64,000 nucleotides of DNA from Mesaphorura yosii (taxonomy: Eukaryota > Arthropoda > Collembola > Poduromorpha > Tullbergiidae): the NCBI GenBank assembly GCA_009869945.1, contig WIXG01000024.1, positions 248,001 to 312,000 of the forward strand. Reading direction: 5' to 3'. The notes beneath the pieces were generated by a model. That model did not search any database, was not told the origin of the DNA, and saw nothing but the letters and a program-made list of their open reading frames with translations. Positions 39,001-50,200 of this stretch are shown in pieces. The position numbers were made by a program, and so were the translations under genes. Position 1 is the stretch's first letter. Each line of letters opens with the position of its first letter.

Positions 39001-42000
39001 TTGATTAGCATTTTTGGCAAGCATCACACTTTTGCATACGCGCTCTCAACGCTCTGAAAATTGTCCTTTCATTCTGTCCTATTATGAGAAAAAGGAAGCG
39101 CACAGAGCAAAACTGAACTGAGGGAATCGAGTCTGCAGTGCGCCGAGCAACACTAACTGCCAAGTGACACATGCTCGAGTGCAGACACAATTGTTTGGCT
39201 TTGGCTCCACACCCGAAAAGAATAAGTCAGAGTGAATATTATGTGCACTCGCTTGTATTGGCTCATCATTTAATATTCTTATTATTGACTATTCAACGAT
39301 CAGTTCTAGGCCACAATTTTGGAACTTCGCCTTAGCCGATTACTTTTCTTTTCTTTCGTGAATTTACACTTATTCTCACCGACAACAAACATGCATGATG
39401 CCATACACTCCCATTTAGAGAATGACTTTCAGTTTGACAGAATGTGCATCGAATAGATTAGAGAATGATTTGCTGGAAACGGACAAGTTCAACGCATGAC
39501 TACACACTCACTCTTAAAGGCCCGTGCCGAAAAATGATAACAACACCCACCCAGCTCTACTGGCTCGGTGAAAAGAGAACGAACTAGGAGCCGTGCTCAT
39601 GTTAGTGCAGGGGTAAATGGAAAAAAATGACTAAGTGTAGAGGGAAAGAGAGGCCAGATAATGAGACTTGTCGAGCTTTATTTGCGCCCGGCATTACAAG
39701 AAGAGCATAAAATTGGTTAAGTGAAAGGAATATTGCCAGATAAAGTGAAGGCACATTATCGACTCTTTGGGAAGACGGGAGAGGGAAAGAGAAAAATGCT
39801 TTTGGAATAAAAGAGGAGGTATTACAAGCGAAAGTATTCAACAGGTATCAAGTTAGGTGGTTCTTTTCAACTTTCTCTTCCTCTTGTCTCTTGCGTCAAG
39901 CCAAACTTTCTATCGCTAACTTTGGCCGTAATGCTCTCCCAACACCTTCTGCATCCCGAGCAGCAGCGTCCTGATGTCTGTCATAATGCCCCAGTACTTA
40001 TTAGTGGATGAAGAGATGAGAACACTTTCTCGCGTTAGACAAGACACGCTCAGCCGATGAGTCAGTTCACGAGCAGGTGATTGATGGACTTAACGTGAGA
40101 TTACCTGACTTGTTGGACAAGAAGTTTGGCTTGGATCCTTCGATGGGTTTCGACTGCAGCGTCAGAAGCGGCAGAGGAGCCGTTGGTGAGGCTCCCATGG
40201 AGGCCATCGTCGCTGTTGTAGGAAGCATGAGTGCTGACATAGTAGCCAGCATTCCACTCGGGTGCCTCAGGAAGGGGGACGTCAACAGACCGCCTGGTCC
40301 GGACGGACAACAACAATTGGCCGGGAGATACACTTTGGCATGAAATGGGGGTGGACTGATATCAGATGGAAACAGCAGATCGGATTCCGTCTTGACGTTG
40401 GAATCCTTGAACAGGATCAGCGAACAATGACCAAAACAAAAGCGCCAGCAGTCAACGACAGTGACGAATCGGGAATTGCTCCCGCGCCGCTCGAAGTATC
40501 ACAGGTCTTTTAGCTGGGGCCAAAACTATTTCTTTGCTTTTAATTAAGTAAATTAGAAGATTCGCACTCCTAATTAGAAAGAACCTTCACATCATCAGTC
40601 TCAATTTCACACACTTTTAGAGTTCAGAAATAATTCGTTTTATGCGGCAGAGTGTAAAGGAAGTTTCATACTTTCTGTTCCTGATTAAAACTCAGCAAGT
40701 CAAATTAATTAAACTCAGACCGAGAAGTTCCCGAAGTAAGGCGTGAGTAACACCAACAAGACCTTTCCTTCGTGATGCCCGGACAAGTTGTTTTCGTTGA
40801 GTTAACAAGAGGTTGCTTTTGCTGTAGGGCAAAGCCAAGTGACTGACAAGTTTCTGATCACAATTCCTGCACCGAGTCGCAACTGTTATCTGAAGAAACT
40901 AATAATTCCAATTTTAATTCAGAAACAAAGGAATAAAGAAACAATCATGCAAAGAGCACGACTGGCTGCAAAAGACTCGACGCAAGAATCAAGAAGACGG
41001 TTTTCAAAAAGAAAGGAAAACTATGAGACCGAGTGAATAGAGCCACCGTTGTTTGAAAACTGAGTAACAAGAAGAAAAGCAAAAATGCTTCTGCTATTTT
41101 TCTCCGCTCTGCTCAGATTCGACGTAGAAGGCCGACCCAGTCCGAACTTTCTCTTTGCTCTGCTGTCGCTGCTCACTTGGTTGGCATTCCGTGTGCAACC
41201 CTTCTTCACTCGCCTTCCTGCTTCTTGGCAGCAGAGCTCAGGAACCAAATATCCAATGTTCCAATATTATGAGATGAAAGACTTAGAACACAGAAGAAAG
41301 GAGAGGAAGAGAAAGCATGTGTACCCAACCCTTTCATCTGCTTTCACCCCGGAACGCTCTTCCTGCATTGCACCATACGTGACTTCTTGGCATGGTGGTT
41401 TACTCATTGAGACTCCCACTTAAAAGAAGAGAAAACAGCAAATCGAAGCGACACAAGTGCAAATGCCCCATACGCAGCGCATTCGCACACAAATGGCGAC
41501 ATAGCCGAATCATTACGTACTCATTGCATAAACAAAACCCGAGTTAGCAACGCGACATGTCAAACACTTACATGTTGAGAATAGAAAAATACTCAGAAGC
41601 AAAAACTGTTGAGTTTTATATTGAAGATGACAAAAAACTAGGGGTCAGGATTCCAGCCAATTTGGCTTTCATCTTGAGGACAACTAAAGCGCCAAGAAGT
41701 TTGTGCAGTATTTTCGGATCCTTAGTCGTCATGACCAGTGCATATTTCCATTCATTCCAATCGCTGTGCAAGAAAGCGTGCAACAATGGCTCCAGCATTT
41801 AAATGAAAGGAATTTCAAAATTATCAACAAGAAAATGTACTTCTTCATCGCACAAAGCAAGTATTTCAGAATGAAGAAAGTAAAAACAAAAGGAATTCCT
41901 CAACTTATTTTCATTTCACTCAATTTTCAGCTTCCACGAAGCATGACACGGCCTCGCGTGCCTTTGTGCTCGACTCGCATCTGAAGTTATGCGTTTAATG

Positions 42001-45000
42001 TACATGCGTGGTTGTTCCTTTCAAGTATCAAAATGTCAGCTATATCAGTTCATTTCATCATGAAGTTTCTTGTCAACGGGGTTTGTGAGGAGAATCTGTA
42101 AAGACTGAAAGCTACCACAGCGCGGTCAGAAGTCCAGTGCTCTTTCATGCAGATGCCGAGTGGAATGTGGTGCAGAGCATGTCAGAAGACGGGAACAATC
42201 TCACATCGGAACAAGCCTGTACAACAATGTTTGGGTTTATGTATTGTAGTGTAGAGAGCTGGGATGCCAGCTCAACAAAATAGTGAGAGGAAACGACAGC
42301 CAATTGAATGCTGTCAACGTGACACGACTCGCTAAGTTTTTAAATTCCTCCTCAATACAATAACATATTACTCCTGTGGCACGATGTACGGCAGGAGAAG
42401 CCTACGTTTACGCTCTCCTACATGCGAAGCCAACAAATCAACAAAACATTCTTCGCCTCTCTGCTTACACAACAAACCTCCAAAGAAGACAAATTAGTTT
42501 CGTTCTCGCCTCCTTTCTCTCCGTCCCTTCATATTCTAATGGTTTCTTCCAAGAACAATGCGATCACATTCTTCCTCGCATTCTGTCGTAAAATTCGCTC
42601 CATGAACCACATACACACCCGAGCATCAGGACACTAGTCTACGAGTAATGCAATCAATTCCATCTACATACATTTTATGCACTTAAATCAACATTACTGG
42701 AATTTCTTATTCTAAGTTCAAAATCATATTATTCACGGTGCACTGCAGTCAGATCCAAATTCAATAGAATTGCTAAAGAGCAATACGACAGCATTTGCTT
42801 GTTCAGTGCAAATAAGCTTGGTTTTAATCACTACCAACAGAAATATGGAAATTTTATACATTCCTGGCTCAGCTAAGCTAAATATTCAAAGTTACCTCGT
42901 ATTGAACCGTTGTATTATTGAAACATACAATGAAGCATACATTGTACAATGAAAGATTGGACGCAAGTGGAGAGCGGATTGGCCCAATAAACTTTGAGCG
43001 AGAGCGAAGAACGCAAGAAAAAGGGTTAATCGGAGTTATGCATGTATCATGCATGTCACAATTCTATGGCGAATGAGAATTAAAATAGATTATGATCATT
43101 GCAAAGAAAGGAATTACACGAGGTGCTAGCCACGCATCGGACTCGCGAACAGTTCCCTGCCTGCATTATGCACCGTGAGTTTGGTGAACCATTCTCAGAC
43201 CGAGTATTATGCAAATTGTGAAAAATAACCAACGCTAGCAATAATACTAACGGGCAAGAAGCCAGCATGTGTGGAGCGAGTGCATTCGGTAAATTGTTCT
43301 AATGAAAAGTGGTCATGCAGATGGGAGAACCGTTTAATCGCAGAGCTACACTTGCTGGCCGAATTGCACCCACAGTTTTGTGTAGCGTGTATTGATTTAA
43401 ATACCATCTTGGGGCCTGCCGCATTTGTTTACTGCCAGCTACTTATCGCAACCGCACACTTACTTCTCAACATTTTGTTTTGTTGTGGTTCCTCAAGAAT
43501 GATTTAACAACAGGTTAGAGAGTTTTGTTCTCCAACTATTGCATGTCATGCGTTCGAATATGATTACTCACATTGACTAATGGGCAACGACTAGTTCAAG
43601 TATGGATTTTTGAGCTCGTGCTGGACAGAGTGCCAAACCATGTTTCGGGCGCGTTATGCTCCCAATAATCCAGACGGTTCCATGCTCACTTGTAACCTGT
43701 GCGTTCCGAATCACGAAAGGGGAATAATGTCGGACATGATATGCACTTGGAAATGATCTCCGAATTTATAATCAGTGCCGTTGAATAACAACGCACATGT
43801 ATTCTCGACTTCCATCGCCTCAGCCTCTGTCAGCCGTCGAGTGTTCTGATGCGCTGGTCCAAGTGCTATTATTGCAGCGACTGTGCCACCGATTCATTTC
43901 AGAAATTTCCACTTTCGCTTAACGGCGAAGGGCGGTCGTTTCAGGTCCATAATACCTTTTCATTACTTCAACATGCACTTACTTTACGCTAAGCACTTGG
44001 CACTATCTCGTCCTATTATGTGCCTCTGCTTTTATTGCACAGTACACAAAATAACGTTATACATCAAGAATAATGGTTGGAATGACCCTTTTTTCGCCAT
44101 CTCTTCATATGTCATCTTATCCTGCCTCAAAACGACACTTTCTATAATATCAGCTCAACACCATGAAGCAAGGAGGGAAAACTTATCTTTTCTTAAACTT
44201 TTATAGCGGAGAGAACGAACACATTCCGAAGGAGAAAACAAAGGGAAGATACGACAACTTGAAAGGGGAAAGAACTTGCAAAGTAGAAAAGAAAACTTTT
44301 CTCTCAACTCCTTTTATGCTTTCCATACGTAATATATTTGTATATTAAACATTGGTATTATGTCATCGTTCTCCAGACTAGGGGAATCTATCGCAGGAAT
44401 GACTTTTGATAATTCTAATTTACCACATTTCAGAAGAGCGTGCCTTCTTCCACCTAGAAACAACTGTAGTCTCACAGTCTCGGCGTTCGAGATTTCTCTC
44501 CGCCAGCGCAATATTTTACAATCTTAATACCGGTCTTATAATCATAGTAATAATATTGTTGACAGATGTAATAACATAGTTCAACTCAGCTGGAAGTACA
44601 AGCACAGGACGAGATGATGAAGTCGGGTCGACCGCTGCAGCTGGTTGGTGACTGCACGAGCTCTATAAAATGGCAATTGTGTATGTGGAGCATAGGTTGA
44701 GGCTATTATAAATAATTGAGAAGTTGTTTGTCAGCAGGAAAAAATTAAGATATCAAATATTCACGAGTATATAAAATTACCACGTTATTATTTCATCAGC
44801 TCAAACGCAGAGCAGAACGAAGCAGTAACTAGTTGTGCATACATATCGCGCTATTATGAACGGGCCACATATAAGCATCTTCATTATCAAATTCTGGCTT
44901 ATTATTATTCGTACTTAACGAAGCTCTTTACGCCGCCGTTGATGAGCTTAGGGTTGACGCCGACTTGGCGAACGAGAGCGAAGGATAGTTGGAATTCTGG

Positions 45001-47280
45001 GTCGTAAAGAGGTCGGAGAAATGAAGCACAAAGTGAGGGAAAAGAGTGAAAAATTAGAGAAAGGAATGTTTCAAGTTGCATTGTTTCAGCCAAATGAGTT
45101 GAAACGACTGCTATTTCATTGCTGCTCCTCCGCTGTGAAATTGAGTCATCGCGAATTCCTTTTTACAATGACATTCTGCAGGCACGCCTTCATTTCATTT
45201 CTCCATGGTGGGGAGAGAAAGGTTCGCGTTTCTTTTTCGTATAATTATGTACTGCGTATGCAGAGTGTTTAGCCCCGAAGTGCGTTTTAAAAGAAATGCT
45301 CCATAACCAACATGATTTTTCTAGAGAAAGCGAACAAGACGAGCGAGACAGATGATGATGTGCACCAGAGAGAGAGGAAAGGAAAACATCATGATTTCAT
45401 AATTTCGCCGAAGGAAATTTTAAAATTCAGAACTTATGGAGACTCTGTGTGTGGAGATGCACAAAGACCAATTATACGGTGAGTCGTGTTTCCTCACAAA
45501 TACCGCACCAAATACGACACGGCGATGTAGCTGAGCCAGGATATATCAAATTATTATTATGGGAAGAAAGACGAAGAAAATAGAAGGAATGAAATAAAGG
45601 AGAAGTGGATACCCTCCAGGCTAATTTTAATTTGGATGACCTCAGTGTTTTATGTACTTTCATATGGAGCAAGCCTGTTTCATAGAAATCATCTCATAAA
45701 ACTTGATAGGCAATTACATTCAAACCAGATGGGACGACAACGCGCACGCAATTATGTCTATATTACAACAGACTGAGATGAAATCCGTCCGTATGTTCCA
45801 TCGCTCCTGCAAACTGAAAGAGCAGAACAGCTACATCATCCGCTTGCTGCTTGTTTGGCAGTTAGTTCACACAAATCTGACTGGCTACAAATTAATGAAG
45901 TTCACATGGAAGTTGTCTCACGCTGCAGACGAAGGCGAGGTTAAGACCGCTCTTAACTTCTCGAAATATCGACATCAGACCATGTGCAGTGAGTGAATGA
46001 GTTTGACGACTTGGCGTCGAATGTGCATGCCTTCTGAGTGACGGTTACTCGTCAGGAAAAGTACGCTGTGTTTGTCGACTAGTATGCTCCGAGTTTATTA
46101 CAGGCGGCTCCAAGTCCAGAGGTAACTCGATTGTATATTAATCAGGCTAATTAGTTTACGCTCTTCTACGGCTTTCATTTTTATTTCGCAGAAAAGGCTC
46201 GAAGGAAGAACAGATAAAATCATGAGGGCCTGTCTTCTCTAGAATAAATAAACCACGCGAGGTCACTATGGGAGTTTAGAAAATATCGAGTCCGTGCTCA
46301 TTTTACGAATGGAAAATATCAAGATTTAAGCCAAGGATCAGGGCACATAAAGAACGCCCGTAAAGATTTTATGTCTGGACTCTTCATTAGAGAAATTGAA
46401 ATTTTCGATGCCTTCGTGAATCATGGAAAATATTAAGCGAAATTCTGTCTTTCATAACAAAGGGTTCAAAATAATGCAATATGACATTATGATGAGACGG
46501 TACAAACTATCTGGCACTTTCTAGTCCTGCCACTTTCACACTGTCTTCACGTGGCAGAAGGGAAATGAATGATGGACGAGTTCGCGTGCAGTTCTGATCA
46601 CAACTACGTGTTTTTTTCGTATCAGTCCTGTGAAATTGATCATCTCGGAATGGACAATGCGTGCCCGCACGTCACTAGTAAGGGCAGTGTGCATTAACTG
46701 TTTCCTAGCACTACACTAATCTCGTATTCATCTGATGGTTGGTTTGGCTTCACTTGACAATTACGGGGATAATGGATGGACGCTATATTGAATTGATGGA
46801 TACCAGAAATGCATATTGAATGACAAAAGGCCAACGGGTTACAGGTTGTCTAGCTGGGCTTTTTACAACCAGATACAAACTTCTTTCATTTTCGTGATGC
46901 AGCGAATGCGGGCTGATTCATTAAAAATCCCAGGCGAGCGCAGCTCACGCAAGTTCAGGAAACATGTTTCTCAGGTCGCTCAGTTGGACCGATTATTCTG
47001 TTTGACAGCCCTCATTCCATTTTCAGTGTAAACAGGCAATTCGTTGATGCAAATGATACAACAAACTTTGGAATGCGAATTCCTTCGTAGATTCGCTCAC
47101 GTTAATTTCCATGGAAATGTTGTCACAGTAAATCACATCTGTTGCAGGAAGCGAAAGCCCTCGGTTGAATATTTGGGTGCGGAAATGCTTAATCTAATAT
47201 AAGAAACTAAATGTGAACTTACTACTTGTGTCAGGTTTCGATTGACTGTTCGGCGAAGTGGCCCAATTGACTTTCATTTC
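24089..47280 (-). CDS. TIA1: TIA-1/TIAR (Rox8-like) RNA-binding protein, 3' ten exons; 5' end missing
   Basis: Exons in coding order: 47280-47223, 38144-38057, 31279-31204, 30394-30292, 25640-25457, 25385-25256, 25179-24971, 24579-24493, 24342-24171, 24097-24089. All phases agree and give 371 residues of partial protein. It opens with the last strand of RRM1 ([10 protein letters not shown]). RRM2 has RNP2 IFVGDL at 24-29 and RNP1 KGYGFVSF at 63-70. RRM3 has RNP2 VYCGGI at 131-136 and RNP1 KGYAFIRF at 164-171. A Gln/Tyr/Gly/Ala-rich, prion-like tail ends MQQFQAQ. Known role: binds U-rich RNA, promotes use of weak 5' splice sites, represses translation and assembles stress granules. The first ~70 residues of RRM1 were not found on this strand up to 64000; with introns of 9 and 7 kb here, they probably lie outside the window. 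Confidence 0.95.
24171..24342 (-). CDS. TIA1: TIA exon: Ala/Gln-rich tail
   Basis: Acceptor GCTTTCCTTGCAG, donor TTCAA|gtaagc. Encodes [20 protein letters not shown] and a Gln/Ala-rich run ending AAYPMQQFQ. Together with the last exon it makes the family's terminal MQQFQ motif. Confidence 0.92.
24493..24579 (-). CDS. TIA1: TIA exon: 87-nt in-frame exon, possible cassette
   Basis: Acceptor TTTTTATCCCAG, donor GAATG|gtaacg. Encodes [20 protein letters not shown] followed by SRGQEQRE. It enters and leaves in phase 2 and is exactly 29 codons long, so skipping it still joins the flanking exons in frame. The hydrophilic Ser/Gln content fits a linker. Confidence 0.75.
24971..25179 (-). CDS. TIA1: TIA exon: Tyr/Gly/Ala-rich prion-like tail
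   Basis: Acceptor TTTTAATTGCAG, donor GTTGG|gtgagt. Encodes [20 protein letters not shown], the arthropod-style [10 protein letters not shown], a run of eight Ala, and [20 protein letters not shown]. This is the aggregation-prone segment that in known TIA proteins drives stress granule assembly. A NAGNAG-type acceptor (CAGCAG) could drop one Gln. Confidence 0.93.
25256..25385 (-). CDS. TIA1: TIA exon: second half of RRM3
   Basis: Acceptor ATTCTTTAG, a 71-bp intron upstream. Encodes [20 protein letters not shown], then [20 protein letters not shown] and QVL. Two donors are possible: CTG|gtcaga (used here) and CAA|gtactg six bases earlier. Both keep phase 0 and differ by the residues Val-Leu only. 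Confidence 0.94.
25457..25640 (-). CDS. TIA1: TIA exon: linker and first half of RRM3
   Basis: Acceptor TTCTATTGCAG, donor TTAG|gtaagc. Encodes [20 protein letters not shown], then the RNP2 strand TVYCGGI and [20 protein letters not shown]. The Asn-Cys-Thr-Val-Tyr-Cys-Gly-Gly stretch is a TIA family signature. Confidence 0.97.
25641..30291 (-). other. TIA intron (4.65 kb)
   Basis: Lies between the end of RRM2 and RRM3. No coding-like segment with splice signals was recognised and no clear repeat was seen. Confidence 0.6.
30292..30394 (-). CDS. TIA1: TIA exon: end of RRM2
   Basis: Acceptor ATATTATAG (pyrimidine-poor), donor GAAG|gtaagc. Encodes [20 protein letters not shown] then [14 protein letters not shown], the conserved end of RRM2. 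Confidence 0.95.
30395..31203 (-). other. TIA intron (0.8 kb)
   Basis: Splits RRM2 just after the RNP1 strand. Nothing else recognised in it. Confidence 0.65.
31204..31279 (-). CDS. TIA1: TIA exon: RNP1 of RRM2
   Basis: Acceptor TTGTTCTCTACAG, donor AATCG|gtcagt. Encodes [20 protein letters not shown] then FVKKS, with the RNP1 octamer KGYGFVSF. The donor has C at +3, a weaker site, but it is the one that joins in phase 0 to [10 protein letters not shown]. Confidence 0.95.
31280..38056 (-). other. TIA intron (6.8 kb) within RRM2
   Basis: Contains the short GGTTA array at 34615-34635 and otherwise only short frames without family resemblance. Confidence 0.6.
34615..34635 (+). repeat. Interstitial GGTTA (TTAGG-type) microsatellite
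   Basis: Four exact GGTTA units plus one G. TTAGG is the ancestral arthropod telomere repeat; vertebrates use TTAGGG and most nematodes TTAGGC. Four units is short, so it is a weak clue to lineage and not evidence of a telomere here. Confidence 0.85.
38057..38144 (-). CDS. TIA1: TIA exon: first half of RRM2
   Basis: Acceptor TTTGTCTTTTCAG, donor ATCTC|gtaagt. Encodes [20 protein letters not shown] followed by AFAPFGEI, near identical to what I remember of arthropod TIA proteins. Enters in phase 1 and leaves in phase 2. Confidence 0.97.
39916..40405 (-). CDS. Alternative reading: three exons of an unknown nested gene
   Basis: Exon A 40405-40334 reads [20 protein letters not shown] then FHAK, and includes a SUMO-type motif VKTE. 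Exon B 40265-40110 reads [20 protein letters not shown] through [12 protein letters not shown]. Exon C 39996-39916 reads [20 protein letters not shown] then EHYGQS and stop. Acceptors are good (GATCCTGTTCAAG, CCCCTTCCTGAG, CCACTAATAAG) and phases are all 0. Donors are the weak point (AAA|gtgtat; CAA|gtcagg), because the stronger donor of B breaks the frame to C. AATAAA lies at 39683-39678. No upstream exons were found and I do not recognise the product. Antisense frames are also open, so the strand is not certain. Confidence 0.25.
40105..40293 (-). CDS. Candidate TIA cassette exon in the RRM1-RRM2 linker
   Basis: A 189-nt segment with a good acceptor (TTGTTGTCCGTCCGGACCAG) and donor (GTCAG|gtaatc). 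It enters and leaves in phase 1, the same phase as the TIA exons on either side, is an exact multiple of three and has no stop. Insertion would add 63 residues rich in Met, Pro, Thr, Ala and Leu ([14 protein letters not shown], ending SNKSE) before [11 protein letters not shown]. The canonical join without it gives [14 protein letters not shown], as in known TIA proteins, so it would be alternative. The same DNA reads well in other frames; see the nested-gene entry. Confidence 0.3.
43080..43268 (-). CDS. Possible small secreted cysteine-containing peptide
   Basis: 62 codons from a true ATG. Residues 1-22 resemble a signal peptide ([16 protein letters not shown] core). The rest has five Cys in about 40 residues. 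It is intronless and lies in a TIA intron. No family recognised, and a frame this short arises by chance often in this DNA. Confidence 0.18.
   Translation of the reverse strand: MLASCPLVLLLALVIFHNLHNTRSENGSPNSRCIMQAGNCSRVRCVASTSCNSFLCNDHNLF
44905..44996 (-). CDS. Candidate alternative terminal exon (RRM1-only TIA isoform) or last exon of an unknown gene
   Basis: A long pyrimidine tract ending CCTCTTTACGACCCAG precedes 29 codons and a [23 protein letters not shown] then GVKSFVKYE. Codons are strongly C-ended, unlike the surround. It enters in phase 1, so it can follow the TIA exon 47280-47223 directly (making Lys) and would end the protein after RRM1. The antisense frame is also open ([20 protein letters not shown]), but it lacks a nearby acceptor. 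Product not recognised. Confidence 0.33.
47223..47280 (-). CDS. TIA1: TIA exon: end of RRM1 and RRM1-RRM2 linker
   Basis: Acceptor TGTTTTGCAG, donor AGTA|gtaagt. Encodes [19 protein letters not shown] and the first base of the next codon. [10 protein letters not shown] is the last beta strand of RRM1 in animal TIA proteins. Ends in phase 1. Two downstream candidate exons (40105-40293 and 44905-44996) also enter in phase 1. Confidence 0.93.
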
Positions 47281-50200
47281 CTGCAAAACAACAAAATGCA
47301 CATAATTAGGTAAAATTAACTCCGAAGATTACGCGCGAGATAGACAATAGTGCTCTAGGTTTATTTCTAGATACCAGTATTAATGTCGTCAGAATCAAAG
47401 AGGAATAAAAGCTTCAGGGTTAATAATTGTTGGGAAATGTCTGATACATAAAATCAAGCTTCGGAAGTAAATATCTCAGGCGTAATAAAAATGCGAGGAA
47501 AGCGAGTAGAGATAGTCCCGCTACGGACCTCGGATGTACTTCAAACAAGAGAAACTGCCGCACGGACTCGAGAGGAAAAGTAAATTCAGTTTAATCCCCA
47601 ATGACCATGAGACAATGTAATAAAACGAAGATTGCAGCAAGTCAAGATTAGTGGACATGAAACGCCTTGAGCTCAGGCATAAAGTAACGAGGAATAGTTC
47701 ATACTTATTTCAGAAACTGCCAGCCTTGGATAATTCAATATGTCTTTGCGGTTTTTAAAACGACTGCATTTGGAAATCGATGGGATTTTTTAAAAAAATT
47801 GTTGTGCCGTATTTTTAACTAAATCGTGTGTTGTGAGTAGTTGATAAGCGGTGTGATATTTGTTAGACAATTTTAATACAATTCTTGAGAAGTCGAGGCC
47901 TGAAGAGCGGTTTTATGTTACACTACTAGTCCATCTCTTTCACAGGTTACCAATAGACCACAACTGCCCTCGAACCGGCAGGTGGCAACTTGTTTGATTC
48001 AGGTGAAAGTTTAGTTCCGAGTGCTTTAGCCGTAGCAACTTTCCCTAACACTTACTCTTGCTCAAACCGCATGGAGCAGAAAACTCAACAAACTTTTCAT
48101 TGAACTGCACAGAAAAAGCAAATGCTCCCCCGACCATTTTTCCATATCCTTTGCGTCTCTACAATGCTGCATAAATGTTGGAAAGTTGTACTTGGCAGAA
48201 ATTGTTCGAATACTACTCTACTCTTATGAAATAAAACTTTTCTTACCCTGAAGGAGAACCTGGTGCAGGCAGGTTTGAAAGGAATTGAAGCAAAGCTTCA
48301 TCAGATTGTCAACTAATTTATTTATTTAAACATTCATGCAGTTCTCAGAAGAAAGCGTAATGGTAAAGTATGTTTGGGATTGTTTGCATCAAATTAAGTA
48401 CAAAAAGCACAAATGTGAAGTATAGCGCTCCGAAGCACAACTTTGTAAACATTTTACGTAAGCTCTAGTTTGGGTTGAACAAATCCTTATTTGTATTCAA
48501 AACAAAATAGGACGAAAGGCCAATTTGTGCAAGATACGGATCAAGCAGAAATGAAGACTCGAGAGATTACCGCTTATTTAATATATGTGTGCAGATTCGT
48601 CTGAATTATCAAGAGTCTTCTTCGGCCCTCTCAGCTTAGTAATAATTTACAAAGCTGCTTCGTCAGAGCCTCGTCGTGGGAAAAGTCGGACGTGGCTGAG
48701 GCTGGTTTATGGAATCGAAACACATAGAGATAGTTTTTAAAAATTAAATCTGCGGGACTCCAGACTTGGTCAGAATATGAAGTGGTGGAGTGATTTCTGC
48801 TTGAAATGGAAAATGCCAACATTTGTGAATTCAGAGCGGATCTCCGCTACTTAACGTATGAATGCTGAATCCGGAAAAGAAAATCTTGTGGCTTTTCTCT
48901 CGCAGAGAAAGAAGGCCGCCGCTGTGCCGTGGTTTTGTGTACCGGTCTCAATCCCTACATGTACAACTGATAAAATATTATAAATTAGATTTCTAAGGAA
49001 TTTTTCGCCTCACAATTCACGTTTATCCTCCAAATAGACAATTCCGCCTCCGTTCTTTGCGAAACCACATGCGATTATGATGTAGGTTTAACACGCATAA
49101 ACATAGACTACATGTGTTTCGGTTACAACATCGCGATTCTGAGCTGGCGAACACCACAAAAGTACGCAGTCGGAGCTTGATGGAATGCGAGTTTGCTGTA
49201 GTTAGTATCAAGCGCGTGTATTCCCATCAAAATTCACATTTCTCTTGGGACAGCATTTGAAAGCTTGAGTCAGTTGTTGAAAACCAATTTCATTTCCTGC
49301 TTAAAACAAACTATCAATATCAAATGAGCTTCTTCATCAAGCACGCCTTCACGGCTTTCGCAATTCTCAGAAGTACCTCCGAAATAATCCCAAACAATGC
49401 TCTCGCATATTATGTTTTTCCATCATCATATCTGAAGTGACGACAGAAAGACTCCTTCGAATGTACCACCGATGTACCACCGACAACTCTTCCCACTTCA
49501 TAATATGCATATTACAACAGCAGCAGCCGGGCATAAAAATAAATATACTCATATAATACAAAATCATTCCGGTAATTTGATACCCAAATTATGACAAGCC
49601 GAGCAAGGACAATGAACGAATGGAGATATGTCCTAGCACGGCAATTTGTAGGTACCTTACGTTCAGCAGATAAATTGGACCGAAACAAAGTTCACGGAAA
49701 TATTGCAAGTTTGAAAATTTTAACAAGAACAAATTATCTTACAGGAGGCCCTGAATCCGTCAAGAAGTAGCAAGCACTCGGTTAGACCTCAAGAAAAGAA
49801 AGGTTCAGAGAGAAGGAAGGTTTAATTTAATAATTTTTCAATCCACAGCCTTTGAAAAATTCGAATTTTTATAATCTATAGTAGGTAAATGAGTCCTTTC
49901 TAGCAAACGAAAAAAAAATACACTTTTTCATGTTTACAAAACAGAAACTGCGAACTGTGAACACTTGTAGAAACGTCCGCAGAGTGATCAAGTTTACCAT
50001 ACCGATACAAGTTACGCCGCAACTCGTCTGCTCGACTTTTATATACAATTATTACTTCTGTCGGTGCCTGCGCATTTTTACCACGAAACTCAAACAAGAA
50101 AAGAATAAAGACCAAATTTAATACATGAAAATCGATAACTTTCTTAATGCTGACTTACTGCCTCGTGGCTCTGTCTTGACATTTTTGAAACTCAGGGTAA

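Larger units (their letters stand above)
38145..47222 (-). other. TIA intron (9.1 kb) between RRM1 and RRM2, with coding-like islands
   Basis: Contains the coding-like island 39916-40405, a small secreted-peptide-like frame at 43080-43268 and a candidate terminal exon at 44905-44996, all on the same strand as TIA. The rest shows no recognisable gene. Confidence 0.6.

Noticed and set aside
41085..41423. 112-residue + strand frame with a hydrophobic start
   Set aside because: True ATG and signal-like start, but the rest has no domain and the length is within chance expectation.
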